A stretch of DNA of 64,000 bases from 2-01-FULL-40-13 sp964433155 (GCA_964433155.1 CAYSQE010000001.1:124001-188000), one strand, 5' to 3'; shown: positions 49,620 through 59,001, numbered from the stretch's first letter. Program-made: numbers and translations. The notes: generated from the sequence alone by a model not told the origin.

Positions 49620-50210
49620 ATGCAATTAACTGATTACCTCAAATCAGAACGTAAGACGTATCTTATCTTTGATTTTGACGAAACATTATTTAAATTGATT
49701 TTACCTTGGGACCATTGCTTGGATTACATTCAAGAAGAACTTAAAAAATTAGACAAAAATATTTTAAGAGACTTTGAGGAAAAAAGACTAAATTTGAGTG
49801 AGACTCAAAATGCATATATCTCAAAGTATGGCCAGAGAGTAAAAAAACTGATCTACAGTAATAATACTCAGTTTGAAACAAAACAGCTTAAAGGAGTATT
49901 ACTAAATAAAGAATTATTAGAATTTATTCTGACCAACAAAGAATATAAACTTTTTATTTGGTCTTCTAATACCTCTGTCGTAATTAATAAAATATTAGAT
50001 CAATACAAAATATTTAATAAATTTCAAAAAATTGTTACCAGGCTTGATGTTGATCTCATAAAGCCTGAAATTGAAGGCTTTGAGTTAATTAATAAGCCTT
50101 CAATTTCGACAAACAATTATCTTTTTATAGGAGATAGTGATTCTGATGAAAAAGCAGCAAAAAGGCTCGATATGGATTTTTTCTTCGTTGATTATTTTAG
50201 AAATAAATAA
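49620..50210 (+). CDS. HAD-superfamily hydrolase
   Basis: A 196-aa HAD-like protein: motif I F-D-F-D-E-T-L near residue 18, motif II S-S-N-T near 120, a motif III lysine and motif IV G-D-S-D-S-D-E near 172. It probably hydrolyses a phosphate ester; the substrate is unknown. Its start is right after a bidirectional promoter shared with the divergent glycosyltransferase gene. The end overlaps the convergent EamA gene by 14 bp. Confidence 0.82.
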   Translation: MQLTDYLKSERKTYLIFDFDETLFKLILPWDHCLDYIQEELKKLDKNILRDFEEKRLNLSETQNAYISKYGQRVKKLIYSNNTQFETKQLKGVLLNKELLEFILTNKEYKLFIWSSNTSVVINKILDQYKIFNKFQKIVTRLDVDLIKPEIEGFELINKPSISTNNYLFIGDSDSDEKAAKRLDMDFFFVDYFRNK

Positions 50211-51093
50211 GATACAAGCCGGCAAAAATTACTACTATCGATACAACTTTTATTAGCAAAACTTGCCTCCGTATATCTTCTTTAATGAATCTCGGAAATA
50301 GTTTAGTAAGAATTAATCCGTATATAAGGACAAACAGAGGTTGAGTTCCACCTACACTACTTACTAAAGGTACTGCAGCTAGAGAAACGGCATATGATTC
50401 AGAGATTTGAGCAACAATTGCTAAACTATTGTTTATTGTTATCAAAGGCAACGAAGATTTAATTCGTTTCAATTCATAAGGAATTTGTTTTCTTTTAGAT
50501 GTTAACATAAGTAATATTAGAGCACCAATACCTATTCCAATATATTCCCAGCCTAATGTGGTCCAAAAATCTTTTGATTTCACTACAAATCTGAAAATTA
50601 TCCCAACCATCGTGTATAGTAAACCGGACAAAAGCATATACCACAAAGATTTTCTTGGTTTAAATATTCCACCACTTAATTTTTCTGCTGACAAAATGAA
50701 TCCTCCGCTAACTATAAACAAAATACCTACTAATTGTTTTAGATGTACTGTTTCTCCGAGAAAAAGAGCAGACAAAACTAAGGCGAAAATGGGAATGAAC
50801 TGAAATAATGGTACCACCCTAGAAGTATCATCAAGCTTAAGCGCCTTATAATAAGGAAGTATATATAATTCTAAAAAAACTCCAGCAAGAAGTATAATGC
50901 CGAGCTCCTTTATATCAAAAATTTTAAATCCTCGAATAAGCAGGATACATATTCCTAAAACGAACACGGTAAATCCACCAAATATTGTCAAGAGTATGGG
51001 CTCTTTTATTTTTTTCTCTATGAGGAATTTATCTATGAAATTAGTCACACTGTATAAAGCAGGAGTCGCAAGAGCATAAAAAAACCATGACAT
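50197..51093 (-). CDS. EamA/DMT-family transporter
   Basis: A 298-aa protein with about ten hydrophobic helices in two EamA halves (P-L-F-Q-F-I-P-I-F-A near 90 and P-L-V-S-S-V-G-G-T-Q-P near 240). Members export amino acids, metabolites or drugs; the substrate here is unknown. Convergent with the HAD gene and divergent from the Hpt gene. Confidence 0.82.
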   Translation of the reverse strand: MSWFFYALATPALYSVTNFIDKFLIEKKIKEPILLTIFGGFTVFVLGICILLIRGFKIFDIKELGIILLAGVFLELYILPYYKALKLDDTSRVVPLFQFIPIFALVLSALFLGETVHLKQLVGILFIVSGGFILSAEKLSGGIFKPRKSLWYMLLSGLLYTMVGIIFRFVVKSKDFWTTLGWEYIGIGIGALILLMLTSKRKQIPYELKRIKSSLPLITINNSLAIVAQISESYAVSLAAVPLVSSVGGTQPLFVLIYGLILTKLFPRFIKEDIRRQVLLIKVVSIVVIFAGLYLIYF

Positions 51094-51124
51094 ATGGGAA
51101 ATTTTCTACTAAAATAAACTAAAC

Positions 51125-51154
51125 TTGAATAGCCTTCTTCAATTCTGCTAATAT
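51125..51154 (+). promoter_or_regulatory. Promoter of the Hpt/response regulator/pilB operon
   Basis: TTGAAT (51125-51130), 18-bp spacer, TGC-TAATAT (extended -10, hexamer 51149-51154), then 7 bases to the ATG at 51162. A leaderless start for the pilus operon. Confidence 0.65.
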
Positions 51155-51161
51155 CAAATAT

Positions 51162-51557
51162 ATGACCAATGTTGATATCTCTTCGTATAAAAATTTGTTC
51201 GTCGAGAGTGCGCGAGAATTTATCTATTTGATGAAGAAAAACCTGCAAATTTTAAATATTGATCAGCAAAAAAAAGAGGCTGTCTATGAGATGTTTCGCG
51301 GAGCACATTCACTAAAGAGTCAGAGTTATGCGATGGACTACATGAAAACTGCTGAATTCTGCACAGTGCTCGAGGATTATTTCCATGAGATTAATGATAA
51401 AAAAAGATTGTATAGTAATAATTTAAATAATGTCATCTTAGATGCAATAAGTAATATTGAGCAATCTGTCAATCAGATTAATCAAAACAATATAGAGCTT
51501 GACCTCTCTGAAAATACTGATAAATTAAAGAAAATACTAACTGAAGTTAATAATTAA
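51162..51557 (+). CDS. Histidine phosphotransfer (Hpt) domain protein
   Basis: A 131-aa helical-bundle protein with the Hpt motif F-R-G-A-H-S-L-K-S-Q-S (about 46-56), where His accepts phosphate as in the CheA P1 domain. It is alone, with no kinase core. Directly followed by a receiver protein (2-bp gap) and pilB. So a histidine kinase elsewhere probably signals through this pair to pilus extension, like the Chp/Pil systems. Confidence 0.85.
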   Translation: MTNVDISSYKNLFVESAREFIYLMKKNLQILNIDQQKKEAVYEMFRGAHSLKSQSYAMDYMKTAEFCTVLEDYFHEINDKKRLYSNNLNNVILDAISNIEQSVNQINQNNIELDLSENTDKLKKILTEVNN

Positions 51558-51559
51558 AT

Positions 51560-51931
51560 GTGGATATGCGGATATTACTCGTAGAAGACGACAAGTTTTT
51601 TAGAAAATTTTACGTCGAAAAACTCAAAGAAAAGGGATTTGAGATAGGAGAGGCAGACGATGGCGTACAGGGTTTGGAAAAGATGAAAAGTTTTAAACCT
51701 GATCTTGTTGTTCTGGATATCATTATGCCCAATAAAGACGGCTTTGAACTACTAAGCGAGGTACAAAATGATATAGTCCTTAAAAAAATACCCATATTAG
51801 TTTTTTCAACGCTTGGGCAGGAAGCAGATATTGATAAGGCAAAAAAATTGGGTGCGGTCGACTATGTCAACAAAAGTCTTTTTGATTTTAATGATTTAAT
51901 AGTAAAGATAAATACGCTGACAAAAAAGTAA
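51560..51931 (+). CDS. Single-domain response regulator (CheY-like)
   Basis: A 123-aa receiver domain. Acidic pocket V-E-D-D near residue 10, phospho-Asp in V-V-L-D-I-I-M-P, Thr/Ser in V-F-S-T and Lys in V-N-K-S. There is no output domain. A GTG at 51560 and an ATG at 51566 are both possible starts. It lies between the Hpt gene and pilB with 2-bp gaps, so it likely controls the pilus motor by protein contact. Confidence 0.9.
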   Translation: MDMRILLVEDDKFFRKFYVEKLKEKGFEIGEADDGVQGLEKMKSFKPDLVVLDIIMPNKDGFELLSEVQNDIVLKKIPILVFSTLGQEADIDKAKKLGAVDYVNKSLFDFNDLIVKINTLTKK

Positions 51932-51933
51932 CT

Positions 51934-53610
51934 ATGGTAATTTCTGACGACCAACTGAAAGCGCTTCTCTTAAAAACTAAACTGATTGATGAAAAAGGAC
52001 TTGAGAAGATGATCAAGTATGCCAAAAATTCAGAAGTGTCACTCGCCGATGCACTCGTTGAAAACAATCTTGTATCAGACGAAAATCTGGGACTTCTGAT
52101 TTCAGACTCTTTGAAACTACCTTTTATCGTTCTGACAAAAACCTCAATTCCTCCGGAGGTTTTTCGCATTGTGCCAGAAAGAATTGCTCGTAAGCACAAA
52201 GTCATCGCTTTTGCCCGCTCAAAAGAAGGGATAAAGGTAGCGATGGCTGACCCACGTAAGACAGAACTACTTCAACTCATCTCAAAAAAAACAGGAGAAA
52301 GAATTTTTCCCTATCTCGCAACTATAAAAGACATAAATAATACCTTTCAAATCTACAGGAAAGATCTGCAAAAGACTTTTGACGAATTAATAGCGAAAGA
52401 AACTCATGGGAAAAATATCGAAGAAGTACCCATTATTAAAATCGTCGACCTTTTAATAAATTATGCATATCAAGACAAAGCCTCAGATATTCATATAGAA
52501 CCACAGGAGGCAAATTCCCTCGTGAGATTTCGTATAGATGGCGTCCTTCATGATATGCTCACACTCCCAAAGGACCTTCAGGACCGAGTTATTTCCAGAA
52601 TCAAAGTTCTGTCTCGCCTTCGCACAGATGAGCACCTTAGTGCACAAGACGGAAAAATGAGAATAAAACTTGAGGAAGAAACTCTTGACATACGCGTATC
52701 TATCATCCCAATAGCTGATGGGGAAAAGGTGGTTTTAAGACTTCTTTCTTCAAAATCAAGACAGCTCTCACTCATTGATCTTGGCATGAATCAGGCCGAT
52801 CTTGACAAAGTTACCCGTGCTTTTAACAGATCATTTGGAATGATATTGTCAACTGGGCCTACAGGATCAGGTAAATCCACAACTATCTACTCTATTCTAA
52901 AAATCATTAATACAAGAGATAAAAATATAACCACCATCGAAGATCCTGTTGAGTACAAAATAAAAGGCATCAATCAAATTCAAGTCAACCCAAAAACAAA
53001 CCTTACTTTTGCAGCTGGACTTCGATCCATCCTTAGACAAGACCCAAATGTAATATTCGTCGGAGAGATCCGAGACATAGAAACCGCAGGCATCGCTGTG
53101 AATGCAGCCCTCACCGGTCATCTTGTTTTATCAACGCTGCATACAAATGATGCCGCGACCACCCTACCTCGTTTGACAGATATGAAGGTGGAGCCTTTCT
53201 TGGTGGCCTCCACAGTCAACATCATCGTTGCACAGCGACTTGTGAGAAAGATCTGTGATATGTGTAGGACTTCAATAGATGTGACACAAAATGACCTTAT
53301 GAAAAATCTTCCCGCTGAGTCTATACGAAAGCATTTTGGAGCTAAAAAAGAACTTCGTATTTATAAAGGACAGGGATGTAAAGTCTGTCATTTCACAGGC
53401 TATACCGGAAGGGTCGGTCTTTTTGAAATTCTAGAGGTTACCAATCAGATTAGAAAACTCATCACAGGAAAAGCTGACTCTGATGTGATTGGAAAACAAG
53501 CAATTATCGACGGTATGTCAACCATGCTTGATGATGGATTAGAAAAAGTGATAAAAGGTACAACGTCGATTGAAGAGGTGTTACGAGTTACTAGGATTGA
53601 GTCAATATGA
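51934..53610 (+). CDS. pilB: Type IV pilus extension ATPase PilB
   Basis: A 558-aa GspE/PilB ATPase. An N-terminal MshEN-type domain (about 1-140) precedes the motor. Walker A is G-P-T-G-S-G-K-S-T, the Asp box I-E-D-P-V-E and Walker B region V-G-E-I-R-D. The His box is L-S-T-L-H-T-N-D-A. A zinc site C-D-M-C and C-K-V-C follows. It powers pilus extension from the inner face of the membrane. It overlaps pilC by 4 bp. Confidence 0.95.
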   Translation: MVISDDQLKALLLKTKLIDEKGLEKMIKYAKNSEVSLADALVENNLVSDENLGLLISDSLKLPFIVLTKTSIPPEVFRIVPERIARKHKVIAFARSKEGIKVAMADPRKTELLQLISKKTGERIFPYLATIKDINNTFQIYRKDLQKTFDELIAKETHGKNIEEVPIIKIVDLLINYAYQDKASDIHIEPQEANSLVRFRIDGVLHDMLTLPKDLQDRVISRIKVLSRLRTDEHLSAQDGKMRIKLEEETLDIRVSIIPIADGEKVVLRLLSSKSRQLSLIDLGMNQADLDKVTRAFNRSFGMILSTGPTGSGKSTTIYSILKIINTRDKNITTIEDPVEYKIKGINQIQVNPKTNLTFAAGLRSILRQDPNVIFVGEIRDIETAGIAVNAALTGHLVLSTLHTNDAATTLPRLTDMKVEPFLVASTVNIIVAQRLVRKICDMCRTSIDVTQNDLMKNLPAESIRKHFGAKKELRIYKGQGCKVCHFTGYTGRVGLFEILEVTNQIRKLITGKADSDVIGKQAIIDGMSTMLDDGLEKVIKGTTSIEEVLRVTRIESI

Positions 53611-54701
53611 AAAAGGAGACTGTAAAACAAGCCGCGCCTATTAAAAAATTTGATCCGAAGAAAGTCCATATCTCAACAGCAGAAAAACTAACCATGATTA
53701 GTAATTTTGCCACAATGCTCTCGGCCGGTATTTCGATACTTGAGGCAGTTGATTCGCTTCTTGAAGATGCTAAAAGCAATCAAAGAAAGGTCCTCGAGAC
53801 ACTGCGTGAAGACCTGATCCAAGGCAAACGAATCAATCAATCGTTTGCAAAATTTCCCAATGTATTTGACAGAGTCACAGTCAGCATCATTAAAGCTGCC
53901 GAAGAGTCCGGCACCCTAGACACTACGCTCAAAGATTTGAGAGATAACATTAGAAAGGAAAATGAGTTTGTTGACAAGATTAAAGCTGCATTAACTTATC
54001 CAATAGTCATATTTATCGTATTTATCGGTGTTCTAGGGATGATCTTAATCGTCGTGATTCCAAAAATTTCTACAGTTTTTTCGCGATTAAACGTCACTCT
54101 TCCACTCCCCACCAAAATCATGATATTTATCTCCAACATTATTCTTTCTTATACTATACCTTTTGTTGTCATTATTGTCTTATTTTGTGTTGGTTTAATT
54201 TTTCTCTACCAGACTAAGAGAAAATTATTATTAGGTATTGTCTTCTCTTTACCTCTTGTGTCAGAATTAGTCAAACAGATCGACCTTGTCCGCTTCACAA
54301 GAAGCCTAAACTATCTTCTTTCTTCTGGAATCACGATTATAAGCGCCCTCGAACTTTCAGAGGACGTCGTAATGCGCAAAGATATTGCTGAGGTTATCAA
54401 AAGGTCAAAGGAGATGATTGTCTCGGGCAAAAAACTTTCAGAAGGTTTAAAAACATCAAAAGGAAAAATCCCTTCGATCATGATCAAAATCATCGAGGCT
54501 GGAGAAAAAAGCGGCTCTCTTGATAAATCGCTCAAAGACATCTCTGATTATCTTGACTATCAAGTTTCAAATACTTTACTGACGCTGACGGCCCTTTTGG
54601 AACCGATAATGCTTGTGTTGGTTGGAGTATTGGTTGGCGGCATGATGCTTGCCATCATAGGCCCGATCTATCAGATGATTGGGCAGGTAGGAAGGAGATA
54701 A
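53607..54701 (+). CDS. pilC: Type IV pilus inner-membrane platform protein PilC
   Basis: A 364-aa GspF/PilC protein with two T2SSF domains, each about 120 residues (about 25-145 and 230-355), and three membrane helices. The first domain includes S-A-G-I-S-I-L-E-A-V and the second S-S-G-I-T-I-I-S-A-L-E, the typical paired pattern. It anchors the pilus and contacts PilB. The gene follows pilB with a 4-bp overlap and is followed 8 bp later by a pseudopilin gene. Confidence 0.94.
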   Translation: MKKETVKQAAPIKKFDPKKVHISTAEKLTMISNFATMLSAGISILEAVDSLLEDAKSNQRKVLETLREDLIQGKRINQSFAKFPNVFDRVTVSIIKAAEESGTLDTTLKDLRDNIRKENEFVDKIKAALTYPIVIFIVFIGVLGMILIVVIPKISTVFSRLNVTLPLPTKIMIFISNIILSYTIPFVVIIVLFCVGLIFLYQTKRKLLLGIVFSLPLVSELVKQIDLVRFTRSLNYLLSSGITIISALELSEDVVMRKDIAEVIKRSKEMIVSGKKLSEGLKTSKGKIPSIMIKIIEAGEKSGSLDKSLKDISDYLDYQVSNTLLTLTALLEPIMLVLVGVLVGGMMLAIIGPIYQMIGQVGRR

Positions 54702-54709
54702 CTAAAACA

Positions 54710-55213
54710 ATGAAAAATTTCAAATTAAAACGGGGTTTTACTCTGTCAGAACTGCTGATTGTTATAGCAATTATGGGAATTTTACTCAGCCTTACGACTA
54801 TTAACTTGTTTAGTGCATATTATAAAAATAATCTAAATACATCTTTGGATGTGTTATTGGCTGATCTTCGCCAACAACAGCTTAAAGCAATGGTTGCCGA
54901 TACGCAAGGCGCATCCACCAGGCGAGCCCACGGAATTTACTTCAAATCAGACAGTTATGTTCTCTATCAGGGAGGCCTTACAGGAAATTCCTATCTCTCA
55001 ACTGATCCATTCAACTTTGAGGTCAAACCAAACGAAGAGGTACAATTTACCAATATTTTTTTGCCCAACAGCCAAGTTCTATTCGCCTCAAATAGCGGCG
55101 AGATCGTAGACTATGATCCACTCCTAAATTATGTAACCCTAAAAAATATTCATACAGAAGAAACAAAAACAATAAGATTTAATCAATTTGGCACAGTTGA
55201 CAGCATTTATTAA
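54710..55213 (+). CDS. Type IV pilin-like protein (pseudopilin)
   Basis: A 167-aa prepilin. Short basic leader ending in G, then F-T-L-S-E-L-L-I-V-I-A-I-M-G: the peptidase site is G|F with Glu at +5. The rest is a beta-rich globular domain. A minor pilin (FimT/GspH-like) is likely. It ends right at the start of the next pilin-like gene. Confidence 0.88.
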   Translation: MKNFKLKRGFTLSELLIVIAIMGILLSLTTINLFSAYYKNNLNTSLDVLLADLRQQQLKAMVADTQGASTRRAHGIYFKSDSYVLYQGGLTGNSYLSTDPFNFEVKPNEEVQFTNIFLPNSQVLFASNSGEIVDYDPLLNYVTLKNIHTEETKTIRFNQFGTVDSIY

Positions 55214-57253
55214 ATGAAATTTTCTAAACTTGGTCAATCTCTCATCGAACTTCTTTTAGCAATTGGCCTCATGTCAATCCTTTTACCAGCACTTATCACA
55301 GGTTTGGTTGCCTCCCGAGAAGGGAAAGCCCAGCAAACTCAAAGGATAAAAGCGGTCGCTTTCTTGAGAGAAACTCAAGAAGTCTTAAGAAACATAAGAA
55401 ATAGAGAGTGGGATAATATCTCTACAAATGGCACGTATCATACAGAAATTTCAGGAGCAGAGTGGATATTACAAACCGGGGTAAGTCCAGCCAATGCAGA
55501 CGGATTCACACAACAAATAGACATAGGCTACGTCTATAGAGATACAACAACAGGAGGAATCGTACCGACACCGACCCCAGCAACGATAGATCCATCGACA
55601 AAAAGGGTCGATGTAACTATCACCTGGAATCAACCCTTCACCACCTCAATCAGCTCGACTTTTTATCTGACAAGATACCTTGACAATGCTCAGATAATCG
55701 AAACCTCTGTGAACGATTTTGATCAAGGCACTCAAACTGCGGTAACAGCTGAATCACCATCAGGCAATAATGGTAGTGACGATGGGCAAGTTCTTTTATC
55801 GGGTGGAGGCACTAAAGAATGGTGTGCGCCCGAGACTCCTCAAGTCGAGTATAATTTAGCTGGGCAAGGAGAAGCCAAAGGAGTTGTGGCCGATGAAGAT
55901 AGAGCTTTTGTTGGAACAGGTCAAAACGCCTCGGGGAAGGCCTTCTATAATGTACGAGTCGACCCAAACGTAGACCCTCCTCAAATTCTAGATCCTGTTG
56001 AAATATATGATCCCTCACCATCTCATAAAACCAACGACATATTTGGAGAGGTAAATGATAGCCAAAGGTTTGCCTACCTTGCAACTGACAGAAATGATCG
56101 TGAGGTAGTTATACTTAATGCTACTCCCAACATTCCCTCGCTTCTTTTAAATGTCAACGTTTCAGGAAATGTTAACGGAAAAAGCGTTTATGTTTCAGGC
56201 GATATTTTATATGTGACAACATCCGATAACAAACTTCATACCTATCAGCTCTCATCTGATAGAACACGCGCTACTTTCCAAGATTCAATCAATCTTCCCA
56301 GTGTAGGAAATAATATTTTCGTTGACAATGGTTGGGTATTTATCGCCATGGATTCAACCACTTCCCAACTGCAGATAATAAACGCGACAAATCCGTCCGA
56401 TCTAGCTACGGCCGGATCGATAAATGTTGGTAATAACCAAAGCGGTAAAGACGTTGTAGCCAGATCTGGTGGTGACCGCGCTTATTTGGTAACGAGCGTC
56501 TCAACTTCTACCAACGTCAGTGAAATTTTTATCATTGATACGTCCAATAAAGATAATTTGTCTATCGCCAACGGAGGTAATGCAAAATATGATACTTCGG
56601 CCAACGGCAACATGGATCCTAAAGCAATCTCTCTGGTATCTGGATACAAAGCAATCGCCGTTGGTTACGACGGTGATCCCTATATTGTTTTTGAACATCT
56701 TAATGACGACAAACTGGATTTTTGCGGTAAACTTACCGTGGAAGGATTAAAAATAAATGGCATCTCTTCACTTCTAACTAGCGAAGGAAAAACGTTTTCC
56801 TACATCATTACAGAAGATTCAGGCAAAGAGCTTCAAATTATTGAAGGAGGACCAGGAGGTGAATTTTCCTCAGAAGGGACATATGAATCTAAAACCTATG
56901 AGTTTCCGCTACCTGCATCATTTAATCGTTTTACTGCGACCGTCAACCAACCAACTTTCAACACTAAAGTACGACTTCAGGTTGCCGTAGCACTAGGCAA
57001 CCAACTGGCTCCCTATTGTAACAACGCAAACTATACATTTATCGGGCCGGATCCCAGTGATTATACCGGGAGTTTTTTCGAGACTTCAAGTACGGGAAAT
57101 AATCTGACAATAGAAGGAGTTATACCTTTTGGAAGCCTTATTGGAAATTACGTCCATCCCGGCCGTTGCTTTCGCTATAAAGCGATTCTAACTACCCAAA
57201 CCTCAAACGAAACGCCATATTTAAACGATATGACGATCAACTATTCACCTTAG
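55214..57253 (+). CDS. Large pilin-like protein with beta-propeller (LVIVD-like) domain
   Basis: A 679-aa protein. The prepilin-type start G-Q-S-L-I-E-L-L-L-A-I-G-L has the cleavage G and Glu at +5. A pilin-like part (1-180) is followed by a propeller built of repeats such as R-A-F-V-G-T, F-A-Y-L-A-T, I-L-Y-V-T-T, W-V-F-I-A-M and R-A-Y-L-V-T (about 220-480), then a beta-sandwich-like end. A pilus-tip adhesin carried by minor pilins is the most likely role. Much longer than typical minor pilins. Confidence 0.78.
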   Translation: MKFSKLGQSLIELLLAIGLMSILLPALITGLVASREGKAQQTQRIKAVAFLRETQEVLRNIRNREWDNISTNGTYHTEISGAEWILQTGVSPANADGFTQQIDIGYVYRDTTTGGIVPTPTPATIDPSTKRVDVTITWNQPFTTSISSTFYLTRYLDNAQIIETSVNDFDQGTQTAVTAESPSGNNGSDDGQVLLSGGGTKEWCAPETPQVEYNLAGQGEAKGVVADEDRAFVGTGQNASGKAFYNVRVDPNVDPPQILDPVEIYDPSPSHKTNDIFGEVNDSQRFAYLATDRNDREVVILNATPNIPSLLLNVNVSGNVNGKSVYVSGDILYVTTSDNKLHTYQLSSDRTRATFQDSINLPSVGNNIFVDNGWVFIAMDSTTSQLQIINATNPSDLATAGSINVGNNQSGKDVVARSGGDRAYLVTSVSTSTNVSEIFIIDTSNKDNLSIANGGNAKYDTSANGNMDPKAISLVSGYKAIAVGYDGDPYIVFEHLNDDKLDFCGKLTVEGLKINGISSLLTSEGKTFSYIITEDSGKELQIIEGGPGGEFSSEGTYESKTYEFPLPASFNRFTATVNQPTFNTKVRLQVAVALGNQLAPYCNNANYTFIGPDPSDYTGSFFETSSTGNNLTIEGVIPFGSLIGNYVHPGRCFRYKAILTTQTSNETPYLNDMTINYSP

Positions 57254-57258
57254 CAACT

Positions 57259-57789
57259 ATGAACTACAAACTACCAACTACAAACTACCAACTACAAACT
57301 ACCAACTCTAACCGCAGCTATACCATAGTCGAGCTTCTAATCTTCATGGGTCTACTTTCGGTTCTTCTTGTCGTGGTGTCCGAAGTCTTCTCAACCATTC
57401 TTGACGTGAGAAAAGAGTCAGAAAGTACCTCAAGCGTAGTCCAAGATGGAAACTATCTTCTTCAGCGCCTAAGTTATGATATCGCACGTGCATCTGCGAT
57501 CAATACTCCTGTAAACGACGGAGACTCTGGTATTAGTATGGGTCTAACGATAGAGGGCGCAGCTTACAATTATGATCTTTCGGGTGGAAATCTTGTATTA
57601 ACTACGGGTGGAAATCTTTATCCCCTAAATGGTGTTAATACAACGATTACTTATTTGAATTTTCAAAGAATAGGTAATCTAAATGATCCTAAAGACACTA
57701 TTAAACTCAACTTTATAATTTCAAGTGTCACACAAAGATCAGGCGGGCCTGAGGTTAGAAATTTTGAGACAACCGTTGGACTGCGATGA
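57259..57789 (+). CDS. Pilin-like protein (PilW/PulJ type) with repeat-encoded leader
   Basis: A 176-aa pilin-like protein. S-Y-T-I-V-E-L-L-I-F-M-G-L is the prepilin helix (Glu at +5), though the residue before the site is Ser rather than Gly. The first 15 residues (N-Y-K-L-P-T-T-N-Y-Q and on) are made by three copies of a 14-bp repeat. Because 14 is not a multiple of 3, any change in copy number would break the frame. It overlaps the next gene by 4 bp. Confidence 0.8.
   Translation: MNYKLPTTNYQLQTTNSNRSYTIVELLIFMGLLSVLLVVVSEVFSTILDVRKESESTSSVVQDGNYLLQRLSYDIARASAINTPVNDGDSGISMGLTIEGAAYNYDLSGGNLVLTTGGNLYPLNGVNTTITYLNFQRIGNLNDPKDTIKLNFIISSVTQRSGGPEVRNFETTVGLR
57263..57304 (+). repeat. Three perfect 14-bp tandem repeats in a pilin leader
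   Basis: ACTACAAACTACCA occurs three times without mismatch, starting four bases after the pilin ATG. Total 42 bp keeps the frame; two or four copies would not. A phase-variation site is possible. Confidence 0.85.
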
Positions 57790-58154
57790 AAAAAGGACAA
57801 GCTCTAATCATGCTTTTGGTATTTATCATCATAGGTATTACTGTGACTTCAGCAGCTGTTGCGATTATGATCATAAACTCAACCAGTGCACAGAAGGCAG
57901 AATCAGGCACGGTTGCCTTTCAGATTGCAGAAAGCGGCATTGAAAACGCCCTGCTTCGCTTACTAAGAGACCCAACTTACACAGGCGAAACAAATCTTCC
58001 CATAGGGGATGGCAGTAGTTCAATTTCAGTCATAGGCAGCAATCCTTATACAATTACTGCAACAGGCGTAAATGGGAATTTTACGAGAAAATTAGAAGCA
58101 GTAGTCAATTATAATGGAATTATGAACATTATTTCTTGGCGAGAAATTTATTAA
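57786..58154 (+). CDS. PilX-like minor pilin
   Basis: A 122-aa protein starting M-K-K-G-Q-A-L-I-M-L-L-V-F-I, with a pilin-like hydrophobic helix. Glu at +5 is absent (Met), as in PilX/GspK-type proteins. The A-E-S-G-I-E-N-A motif (about 50-57) matches the PilX N-terminal family. A minor pilin of the tip complex. Overlaps the previous pilin gene by 4 bp. Confidence 0.78.
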   Translation: MKKGQALIMLLVFIIIGITVTSAAVAIMIINSTSAQKAESGTVAFQIAESGIENALLRLLRDPTYTGETNLPIGDGSSSISVIGSNPYTITATGVNGNFTRKLEAVVNYNGIMNIISWREIY

Positions 58155-58164
58155 ACTTACAAAT

Positions 58165-58998
58165 ATGGCCTCTCAATCAAAGTCAACAAAAAAAAAGGGA
58201 ATTATTTTCATAGATAAATACAAAGTTTACTATTACGATGAACTGCATCCTTCAATACTTCAGCTTCCGTTTCAACCAAATACAATCCAAGACTTGGAAG
58301 TTTTTGATAAAGACCTATTGGCCAATCATATAAAAACATTCATCGAGACCAATAAACTTTTACCAACTAATATATTGTTTATCTTTGCTGACTCAATACT
58401 ATTTGAAAAAGCCTTTCCCATCTCTCCGGTTGATAACAGAGACGCGGAAATTCAAACATTTTTGGAAAATATACCTTTTGAGATGGTAAGTTATAAAGTA
58501 TTCAATTTAGGAAGTGAGTTTAGAGTGGTGGCATTAAATAGAGAGATATATCTGTCAATAAAAGCTGGCTTTGAGAAATTGGGTTTTTCTTCGGCCGGTG
58601 CAATACCTCTGTTTCTCTTAGGAGATGCTTTTAAAACACGAAGTTCTCTTGACTTTGAGATGGTTAAATTTGCGCTGTCGAGGTTTGATCAGTTACAAAA
58701 ACAAAACATCGTAGAAGATGTTACCGGCTTCAATATTAACGAAGAAAGTGGAAAAACTAATGGAAACTCACATGCTCAGCAAAAAAATAAAAAAAAATAC
58801 GAGGTCATTGGACTTGTTGCTGTAGCTGCCATCTTTTTCATTCTATCAGTGATAATATATCTTCAATTTACCCAAAAACCAGCCAAAAAACCAAGCCCGG
58901 TACCAAAAACAATTGTAGCACCAACATCTGTAGATATTCCAACGATTGAACCGCAACCAACTGAAACAAGCACACCCTCTGCAACCCCAACAAAATAG
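58165..58998 (+). CDS. PilM-like protein with C-terminal membrane helix
   Basis: A 277-aa protein. Residues 1-190 look like a degenerate actin-like PilM domain; a membrane helix (about 217-235) and a Pro/Thr-rich tail of 40 residues follow. If PilM-like, the N-terminal part would be cytoplasmic and bind the PilN I-N-L-L motif encoded at 38998. The Pro/Thr tail would then be outside. It is the last gene of the pilus operon. Family assignment rests on architecture and neighbours. Confidence 0.5.
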   Translation: MASQSKSTKKKGIIFIDKYKVYYYDELHPSILQLPFQPNTIQDLEVFDKDLLANHIKTFIETNKLLPTNILFIFADSILFEKAFPISPVDNRDAEIQTFLENIPFEMVSYKVFNLGSEFRVVALNREIYLSIKAGFEKLGFSSAGAIPLFLLGDAFKTRSSLDFEMVKFALSRFDQLQKQNIVEDVTGFNINEESGKTNGNSHAQQKNKKKYEVIGLVAVAAIFFILSVIIYLQFTQKPAKKPSPVPKTIVAPTSVDIPTIEPQPTETSTPSATPTK

Positions 58999-59001
58999 CC
59001 C

